From NCBI GenBank assembly GCA_027577415.1, contig JANBQS010000490.1:1-16880 (forward strand): a DNA stretch of 16,880 nt, given 5' to 3'. The translations under genes and the position numbers were made by a program. A model generated the notes under the pieces. That model saw only the letters and a program-made list of their open reading frames with translations. It was not told the DNA's origin and made no database searches. Source of the stretch: Coemansia sp. RSA 922. Its lineage: Eukaryota; Kickxellomycota; Kickxellomycetes; Kickxellales; Kickxellaceae. Positions within the stretch are counted from its first letter, which is position 1, and each line of letters begins with the position of its first letter. Of the stretch, positions 7,368-15,735 are shown one piece after another.

Positions 7368-7979
7368 ATGTCCACCCTGACTGCCGAAGAACGTGTGACC
7401 AAACTGTTCAAGAAATACGAACCCGCTTATGCCCATGATTACCCTGCCAGGGATATGACATACATGAGCCACGCACTTCAAACCGCGCAACTAGCCAAGA
7501 ATGAGGGAGCCGACGAGGAGACGATTTTGGCGGCACTTTTTCTCAATGTCGGTTTATTTTCCCGACCAATATCTGATTGGACCAAAGACGTACGTTTCGA
7601 ATTGATGAAATATCTTTTGATTGACTATAACGGAAGGGAACACGTTGCTGATTCTGGCATTTGTGGTAGCAGGTATTTGCAGTACTTTGGGTTCCCCAAA
7701 AAGACATGCGAACTGCTCGAGTCCAATACCTTGACCAAGAACTATATTGGGACCGTTGATCAGGCGTACGTTAACAATCTCGATATAGGTCTAGCACAAA
7801 ATCCTGATTGGCAAATGGAACTCTCGGATACTAAGAAGAGCGAGTTTGAGAAAGACCCGCTTTTTAAGGAGAAGGTGCAGCTTGTCAAGTGGGGAGTCAC
7901 CGCCGCCACCAAGACCAAGGATTCGCCACCCGATTTGGACACGTACCGTGATATGGTTATCAGAAACATCCAGATCTAA
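7368..7979 (+). CDS. HD-domain (PhnZ/TmpB-like) paralogue, copy 4, HD doublet lost
   Basis: This 203-residue near-twin of copy 3 has its first 21 codons identical at the DNA level. It keeps H35. The HD pair is Leu59-Asn60 (LFLNVGLF), the second His position is Ser96, the third Asn120, and the Asp position is Gly176 (VKWGV). It is therefore the most degenerate of the four at the predicted metal site. Differences from copy 3 cluster after residue 21 and include several charge changes (for example D90R, E156K and K151E). The ATG at 7368 (ACAATGTCC) lies 118 bases after the TATA box. Its 3' flank carries GATCAATAAATA at 8012-8023, a likely poly(A) signal shared with the next gene's upstream region. 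Confidence 0.82.
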   Translation: MSTLTAEERVTKLFKKYEPAYAHDYPARDMTYMSHALQTAQLAKNEGADEETILAALFLNVGLFSRPISDWTKDVRFELMKYLLIDYNGREHVADSGICGSRYLQYFGFPKKTCELLESNTLTKNYIGTVDQAYVNNLDIGLAQNPDWQMELSDTKKSEFEKDPLFKEKVQLVKWGVTAATKTKDSPPDLDTYRDMVIRNIQI

Positions 7980-8150
7980 GTCCATTCCCTCTTTCTCTCT
8001 GAGAGTCATTTGATCAATAAATACCTATGTGAAGTGATCAACCAAATCTGATTTACGCCGATGACGATTACATCGTGGGAAATGGCGACAAAAAAAGGAA
8101 AATACAACTTCTTCTCTTTACTCTTTCATTTAATTTTTTCTTCTTACAAT

Positions 8151-8768
8151 ATGTCTCTTGTAGCTAAACGTTCACTAGGTAGACTTTCGATAAAGTCAAC
8201 AGCATTTTTGCTCTGCGATGTTCAGGAAAAGTTCCGCTCAGGTATCCATGCCTTTGAGTCTGTTGTCCAGGTATCACAGAAAATGTCTGCTGCTTCCAAG
8301 ATTCTACAAATCCCGCTCCTAGTCACCGAACAGTACCCGCGCGGCCTAGGCGCTACCGCCAGTGAGATCCCGATTGACCATGCTGTTCTCAATGAGGCCA
8401 AGACCAAGTTCTCTATGATGACACCCGGAGTCACTGCCAAGCTAGAGGAACTACAGACCAAGTCCGTGGTACTCTACGGCATAGAAGCCCATGTCTGTGT
8501 TATGCAGACATGCCTGGACCTTTTGGACCTGAACTTTGACGTCCACGTTTTGGCTGACGGTGTATCGTCTATGAACTATCCGGAGGCTGATATCGCACTA
8601 AAGAGAATGGCACTATGTGGCGCTCACGTAGTTAGCTCAGAGTCGGTTATATTTCAACTAACTAATGACTCGAAACATCCGAATTTCCCTGCTATCAGAG
8701 ACCTGGTAAAGGAGCATCAAGAGGCAGGACGTCAGAACAAACTCTTATTTAAAACTGCACAACTTTAA
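8151..8768 (+). CDS. Isochorismatase-domain hydrolase (ISOC1/ISOC2 type)
   Basis: This 205-residue cysteine-hydrolase fold protein is close in length and motif order to animal ISOC2. Visible motifs are FLLCDVQEKF (Asp23), VTEQYPRGLG (59-67), KTKFSM with the probable catalytic Lys86, and YGIEAHVCVMQTCLDLL with the nucleophilic Cys116. These form the expected Asp-Lys-Cys triad, so it should be active. The substrate is unknown for this branch, which is not evidence of siderophore biosynthesis. Two in-frame upstream ATGs (8061, 8082) would add 30 or 23 residues, but they precede a long C/T-rich stretch (8109-8144) typical of leaders here. Alignment to the family begins soon after 8151, and ACAATATGTCT resembles the start context of neighbouring genes. 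The N-terminus is basic (AKRSLGRLSIK) and could be a weak mitochondrial signal. Two AATAAA motifs follow the stop at 8770-8779. Confidence 0.88.
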   Translation: MSLVAKRSLGRLSIKSTAFLLCDVQEKFRSGIHAFESVVQVSQKMSAASKILQIPLLVTEQYPRGLGATASEIPIDHAVLNEAKTKFSMMTPGVTAKLEELQTKSVVLYGIEAHVCVMQTCLDLLDLNFDVHVLADGVSSMNYPEADIALKRMALCGAHVVSSESVIFQLTNDSKHPNFPAIRDLVKEHQEAGRQNKLLFKTAQL

Positions 8769-8769
8769 A

Positions 8770-8793
8770 AATAAATAAAAACCTTTTTTTATT
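8770..8793. terminator. Overlapping poly(A) signals of two convergent genes
   Basis: On the plus strand AATAAA occurs at 8770-8775 and 8774-8779, right after the stop of the isochorismatase gene. On the minus strand AATAAA (8793-8788) overlaps the TAA stop of the MED23 gene. The two stop codons are separated by only 20 bases, so each 3' UTR must run into the other gene's coding sequence. Confidence 0.6.
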
Positions 8794-11700
8794 GGTCTAC
8801 TATACTTTGAAGCTGGTACCTCAAAAGCGATGGTAATGCGGCAATATGTGGAGCTATGCTACGCCATGCCGAACGTCCTGGATCAAACTGATCTTTAACA
8901 AAGCAGAAAAAGTCCATTACTTGCTCCACAGCATCCGTACTAGTATCAATATCCAACGACTCTATATGCGGACAAACCTGCGCCATAGCCGAAACAAGGT
9001 CACCCAATATCTGCACATACAATAACTCATGATCCTTAAGCCTGTAAAGGATAGGACCAACCGTAGCACACAAATAAAGCAATTGTATATCAGAACACAG
9101 TTGTCCACTAGCGACCAGTCCACGAATAACTTCCGCCAAAGTATTAAACGTACCGATCCCGCCATAATGCAATATAGAATGCAACAATGTCAGGTACGTA
9201 TTAGGTCGGTTAACCATATGTCGGGCCCTATTCTGCTCATAAGAGTTGAATACAGCGGTAGCAGCAAACAGCGGCGAAGGTTGCGCAAAAGTAGCAGGCA
9301 GCGCAAACTCGACAAATGAGAAATAGCGTTTAGGCCGCGAGATAGTCTTCAGCACGGGTTCCTCCAAGACAATATTGGTCAGATGCTGGACAAACGGGAA
9401 CGCCATCAGCTCGTCCGGCAGCACGTTAGCCAGAAGCCCCGTACTATGAATATACGTAGCACCCGACGGCGGTGGATGCGCAGCAGGATCCATAGCAATA
9501 TCCAGCCACAGTCGTGCCACAGGCCAGGCAGCAGCCCTCTTTGTCCTAGCCGCTTCCTCTGCCCTAAACTCGGCCTCAGACTCCGGTCTCGCCAGCAGCC
9601 GGGCCTCTGAGGCAGGCGCCTGGTGCAAACACCACCAAGTAAGCAGCTCCACGACGCACTCTGTCAATACCAGCAAGATGGGATTGGGAATCTCCCTATA
9701 ATGCGATTCCGGCAGTGCGTCTTTCTCGGGCCGCCTCAAATGCCTAGCAATAGCGCGCGAGATGCGCGCCAGCATACGACACACATAACCGGCATCCACA
9801 GACCAGTCACCACCGGCGACGAAGCGCGTAAACTCTGGCGTAAAACTCTGCTGCGTCATATCCAGCAGCGACAAAGCCAGGCTCCTCATAACCGTGGGGT
9901 CGTGGAGTGCCGGCGCATCAAAGAACACAAACAATGTGTTCATCAAAGTAGTCAACGGCACTTGATGCAAGCGGTACAGGATACCCAGCCGGTCCAGCAC
10001 GTCGCAGAGCAGCGAGCGGTCCTCGGCCTCGATCAGCCGGCCCAGCGCAAACTCCAGCACGGGCAGCAGCCGCACCATAGCGGTCTCGTAGTAAATAGGC
10101 AGTGGCAGGGCTGGCGGCGGATCGACAGCCACACCGTCTTTGACTAGCTGTGCCTCGTACTCAAAGTACTCGGGGAAGCGGGCCAGATAGGCCTCCTGCT
10201 TGCGCCAGTGGTCGACGTCGGCCCAGTACCGGCCCTGGAAATCCAGGCGCTGCCACTCGGCCAGGCGCGCGACAAACTCCACAGACCCCAAGAGCACGTG
10301 GCGCACAAGCGCCAGCCTCGCGGTGTCGCCGCGCAGGTCATGGACGCCGCGCACCAGGCCAAAGACCACATGCTCGTGCTGCACAAAGCGGAACGTAAAC
10401 ATCAGCGAGTCCAGCAGCGGCCCAACGGTCCCCAGCCCCACGTCGTCAACGGCCGCCGCGATATAGTCGACCAGCGCGGCCGTGCACGCCGACATCTGCG
10501 ACGGCGGGAACGCCAGCAGCACGCGCCGCACCACGGGGATCACCGGCCGGGGGCTCTCCAGCAGCAGCTCCCACAGCGTCAGTAGGAACAGCGGCCGGTG
10601 GCGCGCGTCGGCATACAGCGCCACCAGCGCCGCCTCAGAGCCCGGCGCCGCCCCAGCGTCGACCAGCGCGCGGTGCTCGGGCCGCGCGTCGATTAGGCGG
10701 CGGACATCGGCGGCGGCCACCACCGGCTCGGCGCTGCTCGCGCGCGCATAGTAGGCGCGCACGGGGCGCGGCAGGAAGCGCAGCACGGCGGGGGCCCACG
10801 GCAGCGGCTGCAGCGGCAGGCTCGCCAGGCAGTCCTCCAGCACCAGGCCGGGCGCGTCGCCCAGGCCGCGCATGGCCACGATCCGCGCGATAACCACGGC
10901 GGCGTTGCGCGCCAGCATCGCACAGGCGAACCACGCCACGGCGGGCTTCGAGTACCGCACGGGGCGCGCCTCCGGCCGCACGGGCTCCAGGCTCACGCCG
11001 TGGTAGCCCGGATCAAGCAGCGCCTGCAGGAAGCCCACGTCGTGCTGCAGGTTGACCAGGCACAGCGCAAAGCACTCCAGCGACCCGTACAGCTGGCGGT
11101 GCGTCACGTGCACCAGCGAGTGGCGGAGGTGGTGCACCAGGTGCGACGCGTGCGCGTAGTACTTGAAGAAGCGCAGCAGCCGGCAGTTCATCAGCTGGTA
11201 CACCGTGTACAGCCACCGCAGCGTGGGCGCCGCCAGCCGCGCCACGCCGCCGCGCACCATGGCCTCGTCGCAGCGCCGCAGCTTCTCCAGCACCTCCTTC
11301 ATCATCAGCTCGTTGGAGTACGGCGCGTTGTACAGCAGCCGGTACACCGTGTCCACCACGTGGGGCGACACGCACGTGATCCCGTCGCGCGCTGCCGGCG
11401 GCCGCCCGTCCACCTGGAACTGCGGCCCCATCTCGTGCGCCAGCATCATCTTGTACACCAGCTGCAGCAGCCGGTGCTTGCCGCCGACGTTGATGTTGTC
11501 CAGGAGCAGCGTCGAGATGCGCCCGCCCTGCTGGTACGTTGTCAGCGGCCCCGACGGCAGCTGCCCAATCGCCTCGCGGGGCGGCACCAGGAACGTGTAC
11601 AGCGCGTTGGGGACCGCGTACTGCCGGAACTGGCTCACCGCCGCCGTCTTCATTGCCCTGCACACCGTGTCGCCCGCCAGCAGCTCGGGCCGCTCCTCGC

Positions 11701-13540
11701 GGAACCACCGCCCAAACTCCTGCCGCAGCCGGAACACCACCGCCGCAAACGGCATGGCAACCGCCATGCGTGGATGCCGGAACTTGACGCCCTGGTTGTC
11801 GCTGATCTTCTCCTGCTGGTGGCTCATCGCTGCCTGCAGCGCCAGATCGCGCACGTAGAACGCGTCCTTGGACACGATCTGCTGCTCGTTGTACATTTGC
11901 ATCAGCTGGTCCAGCATGTCCTCGTCCCCCGCCAGGTCTGCACGTATCGGTCCCGCCGCTACCTTTTCAATGTGGAACAGCTGCAGCAAAAGCCATATAT
12001 AGCTGTTGTCCCTGCGCCGCATAGACCCTCCGGCCTGTATGTCGCTGTCCTTGGGAAACACCAAAGAGTACAGTCGCTCGTGGACCGCCTTGTAGGGGAT
12101 CGCGTCGAAAAGCACAAAGTAATACAGTTGGTCGGCAATCTCGTTCATGTGCTCCCAGTACTGGATATTGCGCGGCACTATCATACTGGCGTCCGAGTTG
12201 TCGTTCAGCTTTCGCTCATTCAACAGCGTCTCAAAGTCGCATTGCCGCTGGATATACCGCACAGTTTGCTCGATTCTCTGCGCCATAGCCTCCAACAACA
12301 GCTGCGCAACCTCGTGTTTCTCTGCATCCACGCTCTCCTCTACCGCCACGCTGCCCGGCACGCGGTTCGGCACATAGCTGTCGTTGGCTACTGCCGCCAT
12401 TGCCTTTTTCTTTGTGATCCGGTGGTTACGAATAGCAGCAAAAATTTCGTCGGTCGGCGCTCGCTGGTACAAAAGATCTGCCACGTACTTGTTAGCCGAC
12501 GGCCCGCGCTCAGTCTCCTCAAACGTCAGCGAGTCCCGCACCAGTGCGTAAGCCGGCTGGTCGTACACATGCTTGACTGTGTGTGCGCGACTAGCATGTG
12601 AGATCAGGGGCCATGATCCGTCGGGAGGCAGTAGGATGCGGCCCAGTCGTCGTTTGCGTGCAAAGCAGAGATCCACTATTGCCTGCATCTCGTCTGTCAG
12701 GAGCCCGCTCTCGGCTACTGCTGCACCGGGATCCAGCTCTCGCGCTACAGTGTAGTATGATACTAGTGGTCTGCCGAGACACTGGCCAGAGCGGCCAACA
12801 AAACAGTCAAACAACTCCAGTGTCGCGTCAAACCGGATCTGCCATCTAGTGCGCCGAGCCGAGCCCAATACGCTGGCTGGCTGCCGCTCGGTCGCAGCAC
12901 TGTCCAAAAGCAACCGCCATACAACGCGGATAGTCTCTCGGCACACGGCCTCGGGCAAAAAATTAATGCCACTAATCTCGCTCAACGACGCCGCATGCGT
13001 GCCTGTTGACAAACTAGGTGCTTCGCCTGGAGTAGTACCGCCGTACATTATGCCAATCGCTGATTTTGTCACCATCGATACCAACCTCACGGCTGCCACC
13101 CAAGTACGCGGTCTGTGTAGTTCGAAGAGTTTAGTCAGAATCAAGTATTCTTCGCCAAACGTACCGCCTACTACTCCAGTTGTATATCGGTTGGCGCAGT
13201 GGAAGGAGAGTCGTTTTTGGTATATCTCGAATAGTGACCGGAACCCAATATCTAGTACGGCGCTGGCATCGTGGATATTGCGAACTGCGTCTACTACTAC
13301 ACGTAGTACGTCGACTGCTGGCATTGTGCCAGAGCTTATAGCAGTTAGTGTGAGATGTCGTATTGAATTGCATGTCGATTCGCTGTCGTCAAACTCAAAT
13401 ACTCGTGGTCCGTCTGTGCGCGTTCGCTTTATAGGTCGCTCGTCGAATAGTCCTAAGAACGAACCACAGGGTACTAGATACTCGAGGTCCTGGTAACTCG
13501 ACTGGATTACGTCTAGAAGGTATTGAACTAATTTGTCCAT
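8789..13540 (-). CDS. MED23: Mediator complex subunit 23
   Basis: This single 1583-residue open frame lacks introns. MED23 is a tail-module subunit of Mediator, the nuclear complex linking transcription factors to RNA polymerase II. Family blocks recognised from the animal protein are YIWLLLQLF near residue 513, the segment around HWRKQEAYLARFPEYF (about 1105-1120) followed by VDPP and LPIYYETAMVRLLPVLEF (about 1140-1160), DRLGILYRLHQVPLTTLMNTL (about 1175-1195), and REIPNPILLVLTECVVELL near 1280. It is longer than human MED23 (about 1370 residues), mostly through a longer N-terminal half. The central third (about 10,150-11,700) is far richer in G and C than the two ends, which produces long open frames on the opposite strand. 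The ATG at 13540 is the first in the frame. No TATA box is obvious; a CCAAT on the minus strand lies near 13755. Confidence 0.9.
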   Translation of the reverse strand: MDKLVQYLLDVIQSSYQDLEYLVPCGSFLGLFDERPIKRTRTDGPRVFEFDDSESTCNSIRHLTLTAISSGTMPAVDVLRVVVDAVRNIHDASAVLDIGFRSLFEIYQKRLSFHCANRYTTGVVGGTFGEEYLILTKLFELHRPRTWVAAVRLVSMVTKSAIGIMYGGTTPGEAPSLSTGTHAASLSEISGINFLPEAVCRETIRVVWRLLLDSAATERQPASVLGSARRTRWQIRFDATLELFDCFVGRSGQCLGRPLVSYYTVARELDPGAAVAESGLLTDEMQAIVDLCFARKRRLGRILLPPDGSWPLISHASRAHTVKHVYDQPAYALVRDSLTFEETERGPSANKYVADLLYQRAPTDEIFAAIRNHRITKKKAMAAVANDSYVPNRVPGSVAVEESVDAEKHEVAQLLLEAMAQRIEQTVRYIQRQCDFETLLNERKLNDNSDASMIVPRNIQYWEHMNEIADQLYYFVLFDAIPYKAVHERLYSLVFPKDSDIQAGGSMRRRDNSYIWLLLQLFHIEKVAAGPIRADLAGDEDMLDQLMQMYNEQQIVSKDAFYVRDLALQAAMSHQQEKISDNQGVKFRHPRMAVAMPFAAVVFRLRQEFGRWFREERPELLAGDTVCRAMKTAAVSQFRQYAVPNALYTFLVPPREAIGQLPSGPLTTYQQGGRISTLLLDNINVGGKHRLLQLVYKMMLAHEMGPQFQVDGRPPAARDGITCVSPHVVDTVYRLLYNAPYSNELMMKEVLEKLRRCDEAMVRGGVARLAAPTLRWLYTVYQLMNCRLLRFFKYYAHASHLVHHLRHSLVHVTHRQLYGSLECFALCLVNLQHDVGFLQALLDPGYHGVSLEPVRPEARPVRYSKPAVAWFACAMLARNAAVVIARIVAMRGLGDAPGLVLEDCLASLPLQPLPWAPAVLRFLPRPVRAYYARASSAEPVVAAADVRRLIDARPEHRALVDAGAAPGSEAALVALYADARHRPLFLLTLWELLLESPRPVIPVVRRVLLAFPPSQMSACTAALVDYIAAAVDDVGLGTVGPLLDSLMFTFRFVQHEHVVFGLVRGVHDLRGDTARLALVRHVLLGSVEFVARLAEWQRLDFQGRYWADVDHWRKQEAYLARFPEYFEYEAQLVKDGVAVDPPPALPLPIYYETAMVRLLPVLEFALGRLIEAEDRSLLCDVLDRLGILYRLHQVPLTTLMNTLFVFFDAPALHDPTVMRSLALSLLDMTQQSFTPEFTRFVAGGDWSVDAGYVCRMLARISRAIARHLRRPEKDALPESHYREIPNPILLVLTECVVELLTWWCLHQAPASEARLLARPESEAEFRAEEAARTKRAAAWPVARLWLDIAMDPAAHPPPSGATYIHSTGLLANVLPDELMAFPFVQHLTNIVLEEPVLKTISRPKRYFSFVEFALPATFAQPSPLFAATAVFNSYEQNRARHMVNRPNTYLTLLHSILHYGGIGTFNTLAEVIRGLVASGQLCSDIQLLYLCATVGPILYRLKDHELLYVQILGDLVSAMAQVCPHIESLDIDTSTDAVEQVMDFFCFVKDQFDPGRSAWRSIAPHIAALPSLLRYQLQSIVDQ

Positions 13541-13977
13541 AATGTGAATTAAACGTTTGTTGTTAAAAAGAAAAAGCCAAACGTGAATTCAGAACAAAAA
13601 AACCCCAAAACCCTCCTTTGTGTGGAAACACCCCCCAATTGTAGACTGATTGTGCATTGATTTAATCTGTTGTCATGGTCTGAATTGCCTCAAGTATCAA
13701 CCACTTGACAAAACCTAAACCCCCCCGGCATAGATAGGGCAAACACCAGTATTGGACACTGGGGTTTTTGTTACATTATGAAAACATAGTAGCAACAATG
13801 ATACAAATTATGCACTTTGATTTCTACCAGCTACAACAGAGTATATTGAGTAAAAAAAATTATATATAAAACTAGGTCATTAAAGCCACTAACGAGAGAG
13901 TTCAACATCTGTGTAAACACGGTTGACTTGTATCTCGCTAAATAGCGAGGTGTTGTCAGCATTCCTATTGACACTGT
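13541..13977. other. Intergenic region upstream of MED23 with C/G tracts
   Basis: No gene is visible. This is the presumed MED23 promoter on the minus strand and the 3' flank of the small ORF at 13978. Runs of C (13603-13606, 13611-13613, 13631-13636, 13720-13726) give G-runs on the MED23 sense strand. An AT-rich stretch with TATATATAAAAC lies at about 13860-13871. Confidence 0.5.
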
Positions 13978-14283
13978 CTAAGCAGATGGTGTACAACTAA
14001 AGTAATACGTTAAATCGGGATTAACAAAACCAATATCAATAGTTTGTCCTCCCTTGTCAGGGTGACCATTATAAATACATATCGTGCGCTTTGACTTACC
14101 TAGCCGCTTAGTATACAAGTGATCCACTCCATACTTTAAATGTTCAATTGTGTTGGTTGCGCATATCTTTAGTGGAAGTTTAGTATATACTCTGTCCATC
14201 TGGTTAACGTTGTACAGAAAAAATACACCATCAGTGTCATTAGCATCACGCATGGTAAAATCAACAATGCCCATATCCGCCAT
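13978..14283 (-). CDS. Small uncharacterised protein, start uncertain
   Basis: The open frame reads MADMGIVDFTMRDANDTDGV and onward for 101 residues, ending in YYFSCTPSA. It has three cysteines and no domain I recognise. Three starts are possible: 14283 (101 residues), 14367 (129 residues, beginning MATQFFLSIF) and 14661 (227 residues). A TATA box on the minus strand (ATATAAAAG, about 14388-14380) lies only about 15 bases before the 14367 ATG. A C/T-rich run ending in TTCTCTTCAG follows (14354-14331 on the minus strand), so transcription probably begins after 14367, which favours 14283. That same run would also pass as a 3' splice site, so a spliced gene with an upstream exon cannot be excluded. 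Confidence 0.4.
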   Translation of the reverse strand: MADMGIVDFTMRDANDTDGVFFLYNVNQMDRVYTKLPLKICATNTIEHLKYGVDHLYTKRLGKSKRTICIYNGHPDKGGQTIDIGFVNPDLTYYFSCTPSA

Positions 14284-14379
14284 TTGAATCAATAAAGCTG
14301 TGTTTCTAGTATATTGTAGGTGCAAGTGTACTGAAGAGAAGATAGAAAGAAAAAATTGAGTGGCCATTTTTTGCTCTTC

Positions 14380-14388
14380 TTTTATATG
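14380..14388 (-). promoter_or_regulatory. TATA box for the small minus-strand ORF
   Basis: Read on the minus strand, ACATATAAAAGAAG precedes the C/T-rich stretch and the ORF below it. It is the only good TATA-like motif on this strand near the gene and lies about 100 bases before the ATG at 14283, similar to the 88-118 base spacing of the HD-like genes. Confidence 0.4.
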
Positions 14389-14389
14389 T

Positions 14390-14964
14390 GGGGAAAAAGA
14401 TGAGCTTTTCTCCGTTTTTTTTGTTCCCGTTGATTGTGAGGGAGGGTACGTTGATTGAAACATGGAAATGTTATTAAAAAGAAACAGAAACGTCTTTGAA
14501 AATTGCCAATGTAATATATCCGTATTAGACCAATGTTTGCTTTCTTGGTGAAAAAAACACATGGGCAAAGCGATATCTGAATTCCTTTTCACACTACTCT
14601 TCAAAGAAAGCCCTGTGAACAAAGAATGACAAGACACCCTTCTTGGCATTCTCTGAAACAAAAAATATATCTGAATTTCGCTTCCATGGTGTTCTTTTTA
14701 TCCCTTATTTCCGTTTTCTTTATAAAATGAAAGAGAGCGACATCTGTAAAAGCAGAAAAAGAAAAGCAACGAGTGCTCAGAGATGCTCTAAGGCTGGATG
14801 AAAAAACTCGATGTCAAGGCGATACTAGAGTAAGTGGAAGAGCCTAGAATTGTTATTTAGAGCTCGTCAAAGGTTGTAACTGCCTTGCAAAATGGTGATT
14901 AGTACTACCAACAAGGCACTCAAATTAGCCACGCTCAGCAAGACAAAACTTTGCCAACATTGAC
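14390..14964. other. Intergenic region, no gene seen
   Basis: This AT-rich, low-complexity sequence has poly(A/T) runs. The frame open on the minus strand up to 14661 continues here but looks non-coding (many Lys, Phe and Ser codons from A/T runs). A TATAAAA at 14721-14727 on the plus strand has no clear downstream gene. Confidence 0.4.
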
Positions 14965-15153
14965 ATGAAGCAATCGCCTGAGGGTATTTGGCTTAATAAC
15001 GACTACACGCAGTTCAAGAGCACGCAGGCGCTCAATGGCCTGCAAATTCCCTCACACAAGCATGTTCCACTGATTGCAGAGCCTGTCCTGACGGAGATTT
15101 CTCAACTCACTGTCACTACAGACGACAGGCCTCAGTCAAGCACTGGAAAATAG
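14965..15153 (+). CDS. Short ORF of 62 codons with coding-like composition, unidentified
   Basis: The frame reads MKQSPEGIWLNNDYTQFKST and onward and ends at a TAG at 15151-15153. Its composition (G/C-ending codons, balanced amino acids) looks more coding than the surrounding A/T-rich DNA. An ATG in another frame at 14892 opens a 23-codon reading of similar quality, and a further 29-codon ORF (15181-15270, containing GRLGLWRPAWKK) follows. The three could be exons or decayed pieces of one small gene. No family is recognised. Confidence 0.35.
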   Translation: MKQSPEGIWLNNDYTQFKSTQALNGLQIPSHKHVPLIAEPVLTEISQLTVTTDDRPQSSTGK

Positions 15154-15735
15154 GAGGATGCACCAAGATCCCTTATCAATATGTATGGCGTGCTAGCTGG
15201 GCGCCTCGGTCTGTGGAGGCCAGCGTGGAAGAAACACAACCAGCCAACCGCCACTAGCAGCTCAAACTAGTAAAAAAAATATGTTTTAGGTTATTTTTGA
15301 ATATATCTCTTTGTTTGCTCCAGATTTTCCGCAGGGCAACCTCCTAGCTGTTGGTACTCTCAACGGGTTTCTGTATAAGAATTGGAGGCAATATGCATTT
15401 CTTTTCTTCTTCCCTTGATGTGTATAAACTTGGCCGGTCGTCTGCGGGTAGTACACAGACAATACTGCTAATGGATATCACGTATACAAAGCATCTGCGC
15501 AAAATTACGAGGATCAGCTCTTTTGTAGCTCCATGGCTGCGCAAAATCCGGATTTACAACAAGCAGATACACCAAATGAAGCTAATGGAGAATCGCAGAT
15601 CGTCCTCAATAAAAATCATTGCGTTATTGACCACAGTATCTCTCTTCCCTTTCTCCCTCCCTTTTCTTAGCTTGCTCATCCTCCTCAACATATTTGTAGC
15701 TATTTTCGTGGACATTTTTTTGCCAGCTTGCGACG
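15154..15735. other. Region upstream of the CLPTM1-like gene
   Basis: It holds the 29-codon ORF at 15181-15270 and an AT-rich stretch near 15270-15312. TATAAAC at 15423-15429 and a long C/T tract ending in TTTTCTTAG (about 15640-15670) follow. The tract could be the usual pyrimidine-rich leader or a splice acceptor of a 5' UTR intron. A 132-codon frame across 15351-15749 starts at TTG, overlaps the next gene's ATG out of frame and is considered spurious. Confidence 0.4.

Larger units (their letters stand above)
6261..8023 (+). repeat. Tandem duplication unit B, containing HD-like copy 4
   Basis: This is the second copy of unit A, bounded by TTGATCAATAAATA at 6261 and again at 8010. Similarity to unit A stops just after the latter, where the leader region of the next gene begins. 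It lacks the roughly 150 extra bases of unit A. Confidence 0.75.

Noticed and set aside
8061..8150. 30-residue N-terminal extension of the isochorismatase-like protein
   Set aside because: It encodes a C/T-rich leader-type stretch. Family similarity begins after the ATG at 8151, and the 205-residue length fits the family.
11000..12601. 533-codon open frame on the plus strand opposite MED23
   Set aside because: It is rich in Arg, His, Gln and Val as expected from the reverse of a GC-rich gene, has no family resemblance and lies entirely within the MED23 coding region.
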